The notes beneath the pieces are model-generated. The model ran no database searches. It was given only the letters and a program-made list of their open reading frames with translations, and was not told the origin of the DNA. From an uncultured Oscillospiraceae bacterium (lineage in GTDB: Bacteria > Bacillota > Clostridia > Oscillospirales > Oscillospiraceae): a stretch of DNA of 64,000 nucleotides. Location of the stretch: the NCBI GenBank assembly GCA_949935795.1, contig CATLFX010000004.1, positions 1 through 64,000 of the forward strand, in the 5' to 3' direction. Made by a program: the position numbers and the translations under genes. Positions 26,948-34,878 of this stretch are shown piece after piece; within the stretch, counting starts at the first letter, position 1; the number at the start of each line of letters is the position of its first letter.

Positions 26948-26976
26948 AAAAAGGGGGACGCGCCCGCGTCCCCCTT
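26948..26976 (-). terminator. Terminator downstream of S1-domain gene
   Basis: Minus strand GGGGGACGCG-GG-CGCGTCCCCCTTTTT. Confidence 0.75.
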
Positions 26977-26983
26977 CCTGGGT

Positions 26984-27469
26984 CTATTTTCTTCCGCCCC
27001 GGCGGCTGCCCCGCTTTTCATTCATGTGAAGCTCGGACAGCTTGCTGTCGGAACTGGCCATAAACTGCTTGAGCTGGTCCTCAAAGCTGGCGGGCCCTCT
27101 GGGCTGAGCGGGCTCGGGCGCAAAGCCGCGGCTTGGGCCGGGACGGCGGCCCGTCTGAGGACGGCGGTCGCCCTCAGGTCTGGGGCCGGACCCTCCGGTC
27201 CTGGGGCCGGGGCGGCGCTCCGGGCGGGGCGGCGGGGGCAGAGCCTGCTTGATGGACAGGTTGATGCGGTTGTTGTCATCAATGCCGATGACCTTCACCT
27301 TGACCTCCTGCCCCTCGGCCAGCAGGTCGTGCACGTCGTTGACATAGGAATAGGCGATCTCCGAGATATGTACCAGCCCGGACCGGTTGCCGGGCAGCGA
27401 TACAAACGCACCGAATTTGGTGATCCCCGTCACCTTTCCATCCAAAATAGAACCAACTTCAATCCCCAT
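26984..27469 (-). CDS. S1 RNA-binding domain protein (YabR-like)
   Basis: MGIEVGSILDGKVTGITKFGAFVSLPGNRSGLVHISEIAYSYVNDVHDLLAEGQEVKVKVIGID plus basic low-complexity tail. Confidence 0.92.
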   Translation of the reverse strand: MGIEVGSILDGKVTGITKFGAFVSLPGNRSGLVHISEIAYSYVNDVHDLLAEGQEVKVKVIGIDDNNRINLSIKQALPPPPRPERRPGPRTGGSGPRPEGDRRPQTGRRPGPSRGFAPEPAQPRGPASFEDQLKQFMASSDSKLSELHMNEKRGSRRGGRK

Positions 27470-27503
27470 AAATCTCTTTTTTCCCTCTCAATGTATAGGA
27501 TTT

Positions 27504-27782
27504 TTATTTGCTGGAGTCCTCGAATACGATTTCTCCCGGCTCCACCAGGCCCAGGCGGCTGCGGGCGATGTCCTCCAGGTACTCAGGATCGCTGCTGTGG
27601 TCGATGCCGTCTTGAAGCGCGGCGTTTGCCTCCTGCTGCTCCTGGACCCGGCGGCTCAGTGCCTCCCGGTCGGCCTGGGCGGCGCTGAGCTTGGCCTGGG
27701 TGGACAGCAGGGCGATGGCCACGGCGGCCAGCAGCACCAGCACCAGCAGTTTTGTGGCCGCGCCGGCCCGCTTCAGCTTCAT
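27504..27782 (-). CDS. Septum formation initiator DivIC/FtsB family
   Basis: 92 aa, TM then coiled coil, C-term EYLEDIARSRLGLVEPGEIVFEDSSK. Confidence 0.88.
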   Translation of the reverse strand: MKLKRAGAATKLLVLVLLAAVAIALLSTQAKLSAAQADREALSRRVQEQQEANAALQDGIDHSSDPEYLEDIARSRLGLVEPGEIVFEDSSK

Positions 27783-28254
27783 TGTCCACCGCCCCTTCCT
27801 TCCCGTTTCCGGCGAAACGGTATAGTATATTTATTTTATACCAGGCCAGCCAATTTTGGAAGTGTTTTTTTTGATTTTTCAAAAATTTTTTCCCAGCCCT
27901 CCCAGCCCGCCGGGCGGGGGCGGTAAGCAGGCGGAACAGGGCCCGGATCTTGTCCGCCAGCCACAGCAGGGCGGTCAGGACCAGCCGGCTGAGGATGAGA
28001 AAGTAGAGCCCGCCCCCCAGGGCCACGGCGGCCATGTGGTAAATGCGGACCTGCCCGTCGTCCCGGAGCAGGGTGAGGGCGAACAGCCCCGCCGCCGTGC
28101 CCAGCCAGAACAGCAGGTCCAACAGAAAGGCCAGCCCGGGCAGCTTCCAATTCCGGCGCAGGGTGCGCATGCCGTCGTAGACCAGGCCCAGCGCCGCCCC
28201 CAGCAGGAGGCCCTGACCGAAGATGGCCGCCTGGTCCAGAACGTCCGCGGGCAT
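27583..28254 (-). CDS. yabQ: Spore cortex biosynthesis protein YabQ; C-terminal ~67 codons overlap divIC out of frame
   Basis: FGQGLLLGAALGLVYDGMRTLRRNWKLPGLAFLLDLLFWLGTAAGLFALTLLRDDGQVR...; between yabP and divIC as in B. subtilis. Confidence 0.82.
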   Translation of the reverse strand: MPADVLDQAAIFGQGLLLGAALGLVYDGMRTLRRNWKLPGLAFLLDLLFWLGTAAGLFALTLLRDDGQVRIYHMAAVALGGGLYFLILSRLVLTALLWLADKIRALFRLLTAPARRAGRAGKKFLKNQKKHFQNWLAWYKINILYRFAGNGKEGAVDNEAEAGRRGHKTAGAGAAGRRGHRPAVHPGQAQRRPGRPGGTEPPGPGAAGGKRRASRRHRPQQRS

Positions 28255-28257
28255 GGG

Positions 28258-28539
28258 TCAGCGCAGCAGCCGGGCCAGGAAGCCGCCCCGGCCTCCCCCG
28301 GCGTCGTCCTCGTAGGTGACGGCATCAATGTCCCCCTCCACCTTCAGGTCGCCGCCATCCAGGGACAGCTTCTCAATGTGCAGGTTCTCCCCGGCCACCA
28401 CCATGGCGCCCTTGGAGGTGGACAGCACGATGGTGTTCTCGTCAAACCGCTCCACGTCCTCCACGCCGGACACGGTCAGGCTCTTGCGCTCCTCGATCAC
28501 CACGTGGTGGGGGGCGGACAGGCCGCCTTCATATGCCAT
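28258..28539 (-). CDS. yabP: Sporulation protein YabP
   Basis: HHVVIEERKSLTVSGVEDVERFDENTIVLSTSKGAMVVAGENLHIEKLSLDGGDLKVEGDIDAVTYED. Confidence 0.92.
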   Translation of the reverse strand: MAYEGGLSAPHHVVIEERKSLTVSGVEDVERFDENTIVLSTSKGAMVVAGENLHIEKLSLDGGDLKVEGDIDAVTYEDDAGGGRGGFLARLLR

Positions 28540-28591
28540 AGGACCATCTCCCTTACCTTAGATGGTCCATTCTATGGGGTTTGTCCCAGGA

Positions 28592-29758
28592 TTATGCCTG
28601 GGGCGGGTCCTCAGACTGGGGCGGGTCCGGCCGCTGGGCCTCCAGAGCGGCGGTGCGCTCCCGCAGGTCCTGCTTCAGCAGGGTGTAGGCCACCGCCGCC
28701 AGGGGGACGCTGACCACCATGCCCACCAGCTGGAGCAGGGAGCCGCCCACGGTGACCGCGGCCAGCACCCATATGCCGGGCAGGCCCATGGAGGTGCCCA
28801 CCACCCGGGGATAGATCAGGTTGCCCTCCAGCTGCTGGAGCGCCACCAGGAACACCAGGAACCACACCGCCTCCCAGGGGTCGATCATCACCAGCAGCAG
28901 CACCGCCAGCACCGCCCCCAGGTAGGCCCCCGCGATGGGGATGAGGGCGAACACCCCCACCGCCACCGAGATCAGCGGGGCGTAGTCGAAGCGGAAGATG
29001 CACATACCGATGAAGCACAGCCCGCCCAGAATACAGGCCTCCACCATCTGGCCGCTGATGTATTTGGTGAAGGTGTCGGCGGTGAGGCGGGCGACCCGCA
29101 GGACGGCGTCCGCCGCCCGCTCGGGCAGGTAGGCCCGTACCAGGCGGCGGCACTGGGCGGTGAGCCGGGGCGCGCCGGACAGCATGTAGATGGAGAACAC
29201 CAGGGAGATTACCCCGGTGACCACCGCCGAGATGAGTACGCTGGTCATGCTGATGAGGTGGGGCAGGGTGTTGGTCAGCGCGTCCAGCGCCCCGGTGAGC
29301 AGCTTTTGCAGCGACTCGCTGAGGCCGGTGGACAGGTCCAGATTGGCCAGCTGTTCCAGGTCCAGCTTGGCCACCACCCAGTCCAGCAGGCCCTGGAAGT
29401 TGGCGGCGTAGGTGTTGATGTTGCTGATGAACAGCTCCAGGCTGTGGGTGAGCTCAGGCACCACCAGGGCCGCCAGGGCGGTGATGAACACCACCACCGC
29501 CAGGTAGACGGTGGCCGCAGCCAGGGGCCGGACCGCTCCCTTCGCCTTTTCCGGCAGGGCCCTCTCGTACAGGCGGGCGAAGAAATTGCAGGGCCGGTTG
29601 AGGATGAAGGCGATGACCCCGCCGATGACGAGGGGCTGGAAGGCCCCCGCCACCCCGCCCAGCCAGCCGGCCACCGCGTCCAGCTTGACGATGACCGCCA
29701 CCAGCACAATGGCGTAGGTGATGAGAAACATAAGACTGCGGAACATTTTTTTGTCCAT
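28592..29758 (-). CDS. AI-2E family transporter
   Basis: Multi-TM; PLVIGGVIAFILNRPCNFF, GAYLGAVLAVLLLVMIDPWEAVWFLVFLVALQQLEGNLIYPRVVGTSMGLPGIWVLAAVTVGG. Confidence 0.92.
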   Translation of the reverse strand: MDKKMFRSLMFLITYAIVLVAVIVKLDAVAGWLGGVAGAFQPLVIGGVIAFILNRPCNFFARLYERALPEKAKGAVRPLAAATVYLAVVVFITALAALVVPELTHSLELFISNINTYAANFQGLLDWVVAKLDLEQLANLDLSTGLSESLQKLLTGALDALTNTLPHLISMTSVLISAVVTGVISLVFSIYMLSGAPRLTAQCRRLVRAYLPERAADAVLRVARLTADTFTKYISGQMVEACILGGLCFIGMCIFRFDYAPLISVAVGVFALIPIAGAYLGAVLAVLLLVMIDPWEAVWFLVFLVALQQLEGNLIYPRVVGTSMGLPGIWVLAAVTVGGSLLQLVGMVVSVPLAAVAYTLLKQDLRERTAALEAQRPDPPQSEDPPQA

Positions 29759-29819
29759 GAAAACAAACCTCTCCACCATAGTTTTCCTCAGTTTACCATC
29801 GGGGAGGCCTGCCGTCAAT

Positions 29820-30290
29820 TTAAGATTTTTCTAAGGCCTCCCTGTACCGGCGCCATTCCGCCAGCCGGCGCCTGGTCTGGTTGGACAGGGTGTCGGGGAG
29901 CTGGTCCAGCGCGAAGAACCGCAGGTCCTCCACCTCGCCCGCCTGACATTTCAACGCGCCGGACCAGTCCCGGCAGGCGTAGGCAAATTCCACATTGTAT
30001 ACCTCGTCGCCGTTGGGGTAGATGTGATGCTCCTCCGGGCCGGAATACACGCCGTACAGCTCCAGGGTGTGGGCGGCGAGGCCCGTCTCCTCCAGCAGCT
30101 CCCGGCGGGCGGTGTCCTCTGCCGATTCCCCCGGCTCCATGGAGCCCGCCGCGGAAAAGCTCCACTGATTGTTGTCGGTGCGCAGCTGGAGCAGAATGCG
30201 CCCCTGTTCGTCCTCCAGAATGACGCTGGACCCTGTTTGAATCAGCGGACGGTGGCCCACATAGGCCCGCAGGTCCATGATATAGCCCAT
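29820..30290 (-). CDS. NUDIX hydrolase
   Basis: Nudix box GSMEPGESAEDTARRELLEETGL. Confidence 0.93.
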   Translation of the reverse strand: MGYIMDLRAYVGHRPLIQTGSSVILEDEQGRILLQLRTDNNQWSFSAAGSMEPGESAEDTARRELLEETGLAAHTLELYGVYSGPEEHHIYPNGDEVYNVEFAYACRDWSGALKCQAGEVEDLRFFALDQLPDTLSNQTRRRLAEWRRYREALEKS

Positions 30291-30374
30291 AACAGCCTCC
30301 GAACGGCCGTAAATTTTGTCTTTGCGGGCCGTGTACCCTCAGTGTAGCATTGGGAAGGCAGGATGTCAATTCTC

Positions 30375-31253
30375 TCAGAATTTGGGGTGGACGTCGTCGC
30401 CCCGGGCCCGCTCCAGATTGATCTGCTTCTTGCGGTCTGAGGCATGGGCTAACATGGCGTTCAGCCCCTCCCGGTCGTTATTTTCGATTGCCACCCGGTA
30501 CTGGTGAATCCGCTCCTCCAGCGCCCCCACTACCTGGGACAGGGCCGGGGCGTTGAGGGTGAACAGCTGGGTCCACATGGCCGGGTCCAAAGCCGCCACC
30601 CGGGTGCAGTCCCGGAAGGAGCCCCCCTCAAAGCCCACGCAGGAGAACAGCTCCTCGTTGTCGCACACCGACACGGCGATGACGTGCATCATCTGGCTGG
30701 TGTAGGCGATCATCTGGTCGTGGCGCTCCGGGGTGGTCTCGATGACGTCGCCGAATTGGCACCAGTCCGCCATGCGGCGGAGCAGGTCCAGGTGCTCCCG
30801 GGTAGCGTTCGGGCCGGGGGTGACGATGAAGTGGGTGTTGCGGAACAGCCCCGCTTCGGCGTTGTCGATGCCGGACACCTCCTTGCCCGCCATGGGATGG
30901 CAGCCGATGAAGTCCGCCCCGTCGGGGAGGCATCGGGCTGCCTCCATCACGGCGGTTTTCACGCCGCACACATCCCAGATGAGACAGCCGGGCTTGAAGC
31001 GGTCCCGGTGCTCTTGCAGAAAGGCGATGATGCCCGCCGGGTCCTGGCAGAGGATCACCACGTCAGCCCCGGGCAGCTCGGAGGCCGGGTCAAAGGTGAG
31101 CCGGTCCGCCGCGCCCATGGCCTCCGCCTTGTCGTAGGTGGCCTGGGAGCGCACCGCCCCCACCACCTCATAATCCTCGAAGCCCTGGAGGGCCATGGCC
31201 AGGGAGCCGCCGATCAGGCCCAGGCCCACCGCCAAAATACGCTTTTTCTCCAT
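30375..31253 (-). CDS. tyrA: Prephenate dehydrogenase
   Basis: ILAVGLGLIGGSLAMALQG, GCHPMAGKEVSGIDNAEAGLFRNTHFIVTP. Confidence 0.94.
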   Translation of the reverse strand: MEKKRILAVGLGLIGGSLAMALQGFEDYEVVGAVRSQATYDKAEAMGAADRLTFDPASELPGADVVILCQDPAGIIAFLQEHRDRFKPGCLIWDVCGVKTAVMEAARCLPDGADFIGCHPMAGKEVSGIDNAEAGLFRNTHFIVTPGPNATREHLDLLRRMADWCQFGDVIETTPERHDQMIAYTSQMMHVIAVSVCDNEELFSCVGFEGGSFRDCTRVAALDPAMWTQLFTLNAPALSQVVGALEERIHQYRVAIENNDREGLNAMLAHASDRKKQINLERARGDDVHPKF

Positions 31254-31275
31254 GAAAAGCGCTCCTCTCTGTCTG

Positions 31276-32292
31276 TTACAGTTCTCTTCCGACGCACTGA
31301 GCCACCGTCCGCAGCTTGTCCATGATCCCGCCGAACTGCTCCGGCGTCACCGACTGAGCCCCGTCGCACAGGGCGCAGGAGGGATTGTTGTGCACCTCGA
31401 TGATGAGGCCGTCCGCACCGGCGGCCACCGCCGCCATGGCCATCCGCTCCACCATCCACGCCTTGCCGCAGGCATGGGAGGGGTCCACCACCACCGGCAG
31501 GTGGCTCTGTTTTTTCACTGCCAGCACCGCCGACAGGTCCAGGGTGTTCCGGGTGTAGGTCTCGAAGGTGCGGATGCCCCGCTCGCACAAAATCACGTTG
31601 GGGTTGCCCCCCGCCATGATGTATTCCGCGCTCATCAGCCACTCCTCGATGGTGGAGGACAGGCCCCGCTTGAGCAAAACCGGCTTGTTGACGCGGCCCA
31701 CTTTCTTGAGCAGGTCGAAGTTCTGCATGTTGCGGGCCCCGATCTGGATCACGTCCACCGCCTCCTCGAACAGGGGGAGTTGGTCGGCGCTCATCAGCTC
31801 GGACACGATGGGCAGGCCGGTATTCTTGCGGGCCTCGTCCAGCAGGAGGACCCCCTCCACCCCCTTGCCCTGGAAGGCGTAGGGGGAGGTGCGGGGCTTG
31901 TAGGCCCCTCCACGCAGGGCCGCCGCCCCGGACTTCTGGACGGACTGGGCCACCTCCAGAATCTGCTCCTCGCTCTCCACCGAGCAGGGCCCGGCGATGA
32001 CCGCGATCTTGTTCCCTCCGATGGTCACCCCGCCGCCGATGTTAATCACCGAGTCGTCCGGGTGATACTTGCGGTTGGCCTTTTTGTAGGGCTCGCTCAC
32101 CCGCATGACCCGCTCCACGCCGTCCAGCTGGGCCAGCTGCTCCTGGTTCAGCGCCCCCGCGTCGCCCTCAGCGCCTAAGATGGTGGTCTCGGCGCCCTTG
32201 GACACCATGACCCGCACGCCCCCCGCCTCCATGGCGCGGATGGCGGTTTCCAGCTGCTCGGGGGTGAACTCCCGCTTCATAATGACGACCAT
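31276..32292 (-). CDS. aroF: 3-deoxy-7-phosphoheptulonate synthase (AroF type)
   Basis: VAVIAGPCSVESEEQILEVAQSVQKSGAAALRGGAYKPRTSPYAFQG, LPVVVDPSHACGKAWMVERMA. Confidence 0.96.
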   Translation of the reverse strand: MVVIMKREFTPEQLETAIRAMEAGGVRVMVSKGAETTILGAEGDAGALNQEQLAQLDGVERVMRVSEPYKKANRKYHPDDSVINIGGGVTIGGNKIAVIAGPCSVESEEQILEVAQSVQKSGAAALRGGAYKPRTSPYAFQGKGVEGVLLLDEARKNTGLPIVSELMSADQLPLFEEAVDVIQIGARNMQNFDLLKKVGRVNKPVLLKRGLSSTIEEWLMSAEYIMAGGNPNVILCERGIRTFETYTRNTLDLSAVLAVKKQSHLPVVVDPSHACGKAWMVERMAMAAVAAGADGLIIEVHNNPSCALCDGAQSVTPEQFGGIMDKLRTVAQCVGREL

Positions 32293-32319
32293 AGTGTATT
32301 CGCTCCTTTTCTTCTGTAC

Positions 32320-32449
32320 GTTGTCACGCTGCGAAGCGGCCAGGGCGTTCGGTCGCTTTCACTTCGACTCGAACAAAACCCGCCTCCGCTGTGCGGCGGC
32401 TGGGCTTTTGTTCTCGCTCCGCTCCAAGCTCCCTCGCTGTCCGCTTCTC
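32320..32449 (-). repeat. Leader palindrome element, copy B (upstream of aroF)
   Basis: Minus-strand GAGAAGCG...GAACAAAAGCCCAGCCGCCGCACAGCGGAGGCGGGTTTTGTTCGAGTCGAA...CGTGACAAC; homologous to 54987-55170. Confidence 0.7.
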
Positions 32450-32460
32450 CGCGCTTCCGC

Positions 32461-32494
32461 AAAATAAGCGCGGCCGCCCTCCGGCAGCCGCGCT
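32461..32494 (-). terminator. Attenuator terminator in aroF leader
   Basis: Minus-strand AGCGCGGCTGCC-GGAG-GGCGGCCGCGCT-TATTTT (12-bp stem with one T-G). Confidence 0.7.
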
Positions 32495-32517
32495 CCATAG
32501 GAAAGACACGCGCACCT

Positions 32518-32586
32518 TCAGGGGCATGACAAATCGCCGCTATCGCAATAGCGGTAATAGCCATACCCATAGTTCCGGCTGGTCAT
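32518..32586 (-). CDS. Tyr-rich leader peptide MTSRNYGYGYYRYCDSGDLSCP (putative attenuator leader)
   Basis: Minus-strand AGGAGGGGCCGCGC-ATG ACC AGC CGG AAC TAT GGG TAT GGC TAT TAC CGC TAT TGC GAT AGC GGC GAT TTG TCA TGC CCC TGA; 5 Tyr codons in 8, upstream of aroF-tyrA. Not in supplied ORF track because of length. Confidence 0.75.
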   Translation of the reverse strand: MTSRNYGYGYYRYCDSGDLSCP

Positions 32587-32616
32587 GCGCGGCCCCTCCT
32601 TTTTTGTGCTGGGGAT

Positions 32617-32645
32617 ACTCTAACACTTTTAACCGTGAAAGTCAA
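32617..32645 (-). promoter_or_regulatory. Sigma70-type promoter of the aroF-tyrA leader
   Basis: Minus-strand TTGACT-17 nt-TAGAGT, just upstream of leader-peptide SD. Confidence 0.65.
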
Positions 32646-32676
32646 GAGGGAATTTACAGACGGGGCGGAAGAATAA

Positions 32677-32716
32677 AAAACGCCCACCCCGGAAGAGAGA
32701 GGTGGGTGGGCGTTTT
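32677..32716. terminator. Hairpin terminator upstream of the aroF promoter
   Basis: AAAACGCCCACC...GGTGGGCGTTTT; on the minus strand followed by T6 (GGTGGGCGTTTTTTATTC). Confidence 0.65.
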
Positions 32717-32872
32717 GCCCGCCGCGGAAGGAGAGGCGCGCGGCGGGCCGCGTATGGTACTCCAGCGCCACGCCGCGCCAAAGTATGCCGGACAGAGAGG
32801 GTCAATCCTGTCCGAACATATATATAGAATACCATATTTCCAAAGATAGAAAAATTGACAAAATTCACAAAA

Positions 32873-32910
32873 TTATACTGTCGACATTATTTATAATAAC
32901 GACAGTATAA
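32873..32910. promoter_or_regulatory. Operator-like inverted repeat upstream of RHH protein
   Basis: TTATACTGTCG-N16-CGACAGTATAA, perfect 11-bp arms with TATAAT in the spacer. Confidence 0.6.
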
Positions 32911-32942
32911 CTTATACTACCTCATAAAGAGGAGGTGGTCAT

Positions 32943-33134
32943 ATGGCTTATTCTGACGCGCAGAAAGAAGCGACGGCCAGATATAACAAAAAAGCCTATG
33001 ACCGCATTGAAATTAAGGTGAAAAAGGGCAGAAAAGCATTGATTACGGCATATGCGGTGAAACGGCAGAAAAGCGTTAACCAGTTTATTGTGGAACTGAT
33101 TGACCGGGAAATGGCAAAGCAGGAGGACGCCTGA
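32943..33134 (+). CDS. Small Arc/ribbon-helix-helix-like DNA-binding protein
   Basis: 63 aa MAYSDAQKEATARYNKKAYDRIEIKVKKGRKALITAYAVKRQKSVNQFIVELIDREMAKQEDA; SD AGGAGGTGGTC. Confidence 0.78.
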   Translation: MAYSDAQKEATARYNKKAYDRIEIKVKKGRKALITAYAVKRQKSVNQFIVELIDREMAKQEDA

Positions 33135-33154
33135 ACAATCAGGCGTCCTCCTTT
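33121..33154. terminator. Bidirectional terminator overlapping the RHH stop codon
   Basis: AGGAGGACGCCTGA-ACAA-TCAGGCGTCCTCCT-TT; 14-bp perfect stem includes TGA stop. Confidence 0.75.
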
Positions 33155-33158
33155 GCGC

Positions 33159-34091
<933 letters not shown>

Positions 34092-34175
34092 AGCGGCGTC
34101 CTCCTTATGGCATAAGATGTACCGGGCCCCGGCCGGGGCCCGCCCGGAAGCCGGTTTCCCGGCTGCGGCGGTAAA

Positions 34176-34204
34176 ATTATAACGCTGTTCCCGTTTTCTG
34201 TCAA
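34176..34204 (-). promoter_or_regulatory. Consensus sigma70 promoter of cysK
   Basis: Minus-strand TTGACA-17 nt-TATAAT, perfect match. Confidence 0.8.
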
Positions 34205-34232
34205 TGGAAGGGAAAAATCAAACAAATCGGGA

Positions 34233-34261
34233 TTGACAGGTTCGCCTTGGCGTATTAAGAT
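34233..34261 (+). promoter_or_regulatory. Sigma70-type promoter for hypothetical membrane protein
   Basis: TTGACA-17 nt-TAAGAT, divergent from the cysK promoter. Confidence 0.65.
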
Positions 34262-34278
34262 AGTAGAAAATCAGGGGG

Positions 34279-34854
34279 ATGGATATGGCGGCGAAAGCAA
34301 AATTTGTGGGCGGCATCCAGCACACGGAGGACACCCTCCAGAGGCTGTTCAAAACGGAATACCGCACCTATCACCAGCTGCGCATCCTCTCCCAGCTGGC
34401 CGTCGGTTTTGTCATGGCCGCCATGGCGCTGACGGTGGAGATGAGCCGGCCCTTGCAGGCGGTGCTGCTGCTGGCGGGCTGCCTCATCATGGTGAGCGGC
34501 GACCTGCCAGCCTCCCTCCGGGCGGACAAGGCGGTGGATGACCGGAAGGGAAATCTGCCTAAAAATGTGTGCGCCTTTTTCGCCAATTACATGGAGCTGT
34601 CCGGGGAGGGGTCCATGCGGCTGGAATACAGCCGGTTCCAGCGGCTGATCGAGGACAATGAATATCTATACCTGTTTTTGGGGCGCAGATCGGTGTGCAT
34701 GATCGACAAGGCCGCCATAGAGGGCGGCGCCCCCGAGGAGCTGAAGGACTTTGTCGCCGAGAAAACCGGGCTGGCCTGGCGGCGGGGAAGGTCCTTCTGG
34801 AGCATGAACCTCGCCGACCTGCGCCAGGCGATCCGGGACCGCCGGACGCGCTGA
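34279..34854 (+). CDS. Hypothetical protein with two central TM segments
   Basis: 191 aa; LAVGFVMAAMALTVEMSRPLQAVLLLAGCLIMVSGDLPASL hydrophobic hairpin. Confidence 0.7.
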   Translation: MDMAAKAKFVGGIQHTEDTLQRLFKTEYRTYHQLRILSQLAVGFVMAAMALTVEMSRPLQAVLLLAGCLIMVSGDLPASLRADKAVDDRKGNLPKNVCAFFANYMELSGEGSMRLEYSRFQRLIEDNEYLYLFLGRRSVCMIDKAAIEGGAPEELKDFVAEKTGLAWRRGRSFWSMNLADLRQAIRDRRTR

Positions 34855-34878
34855 CCACTTTGTGAAGGAGACCGACCC

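Noticed and set aside
32629-32868. 79-aa minus-strand ORF upstream of aroF
   Set aside because: No recognisable domain or SD and it runs through GC-rich hairpins; better explained as structured non-coding sequence.
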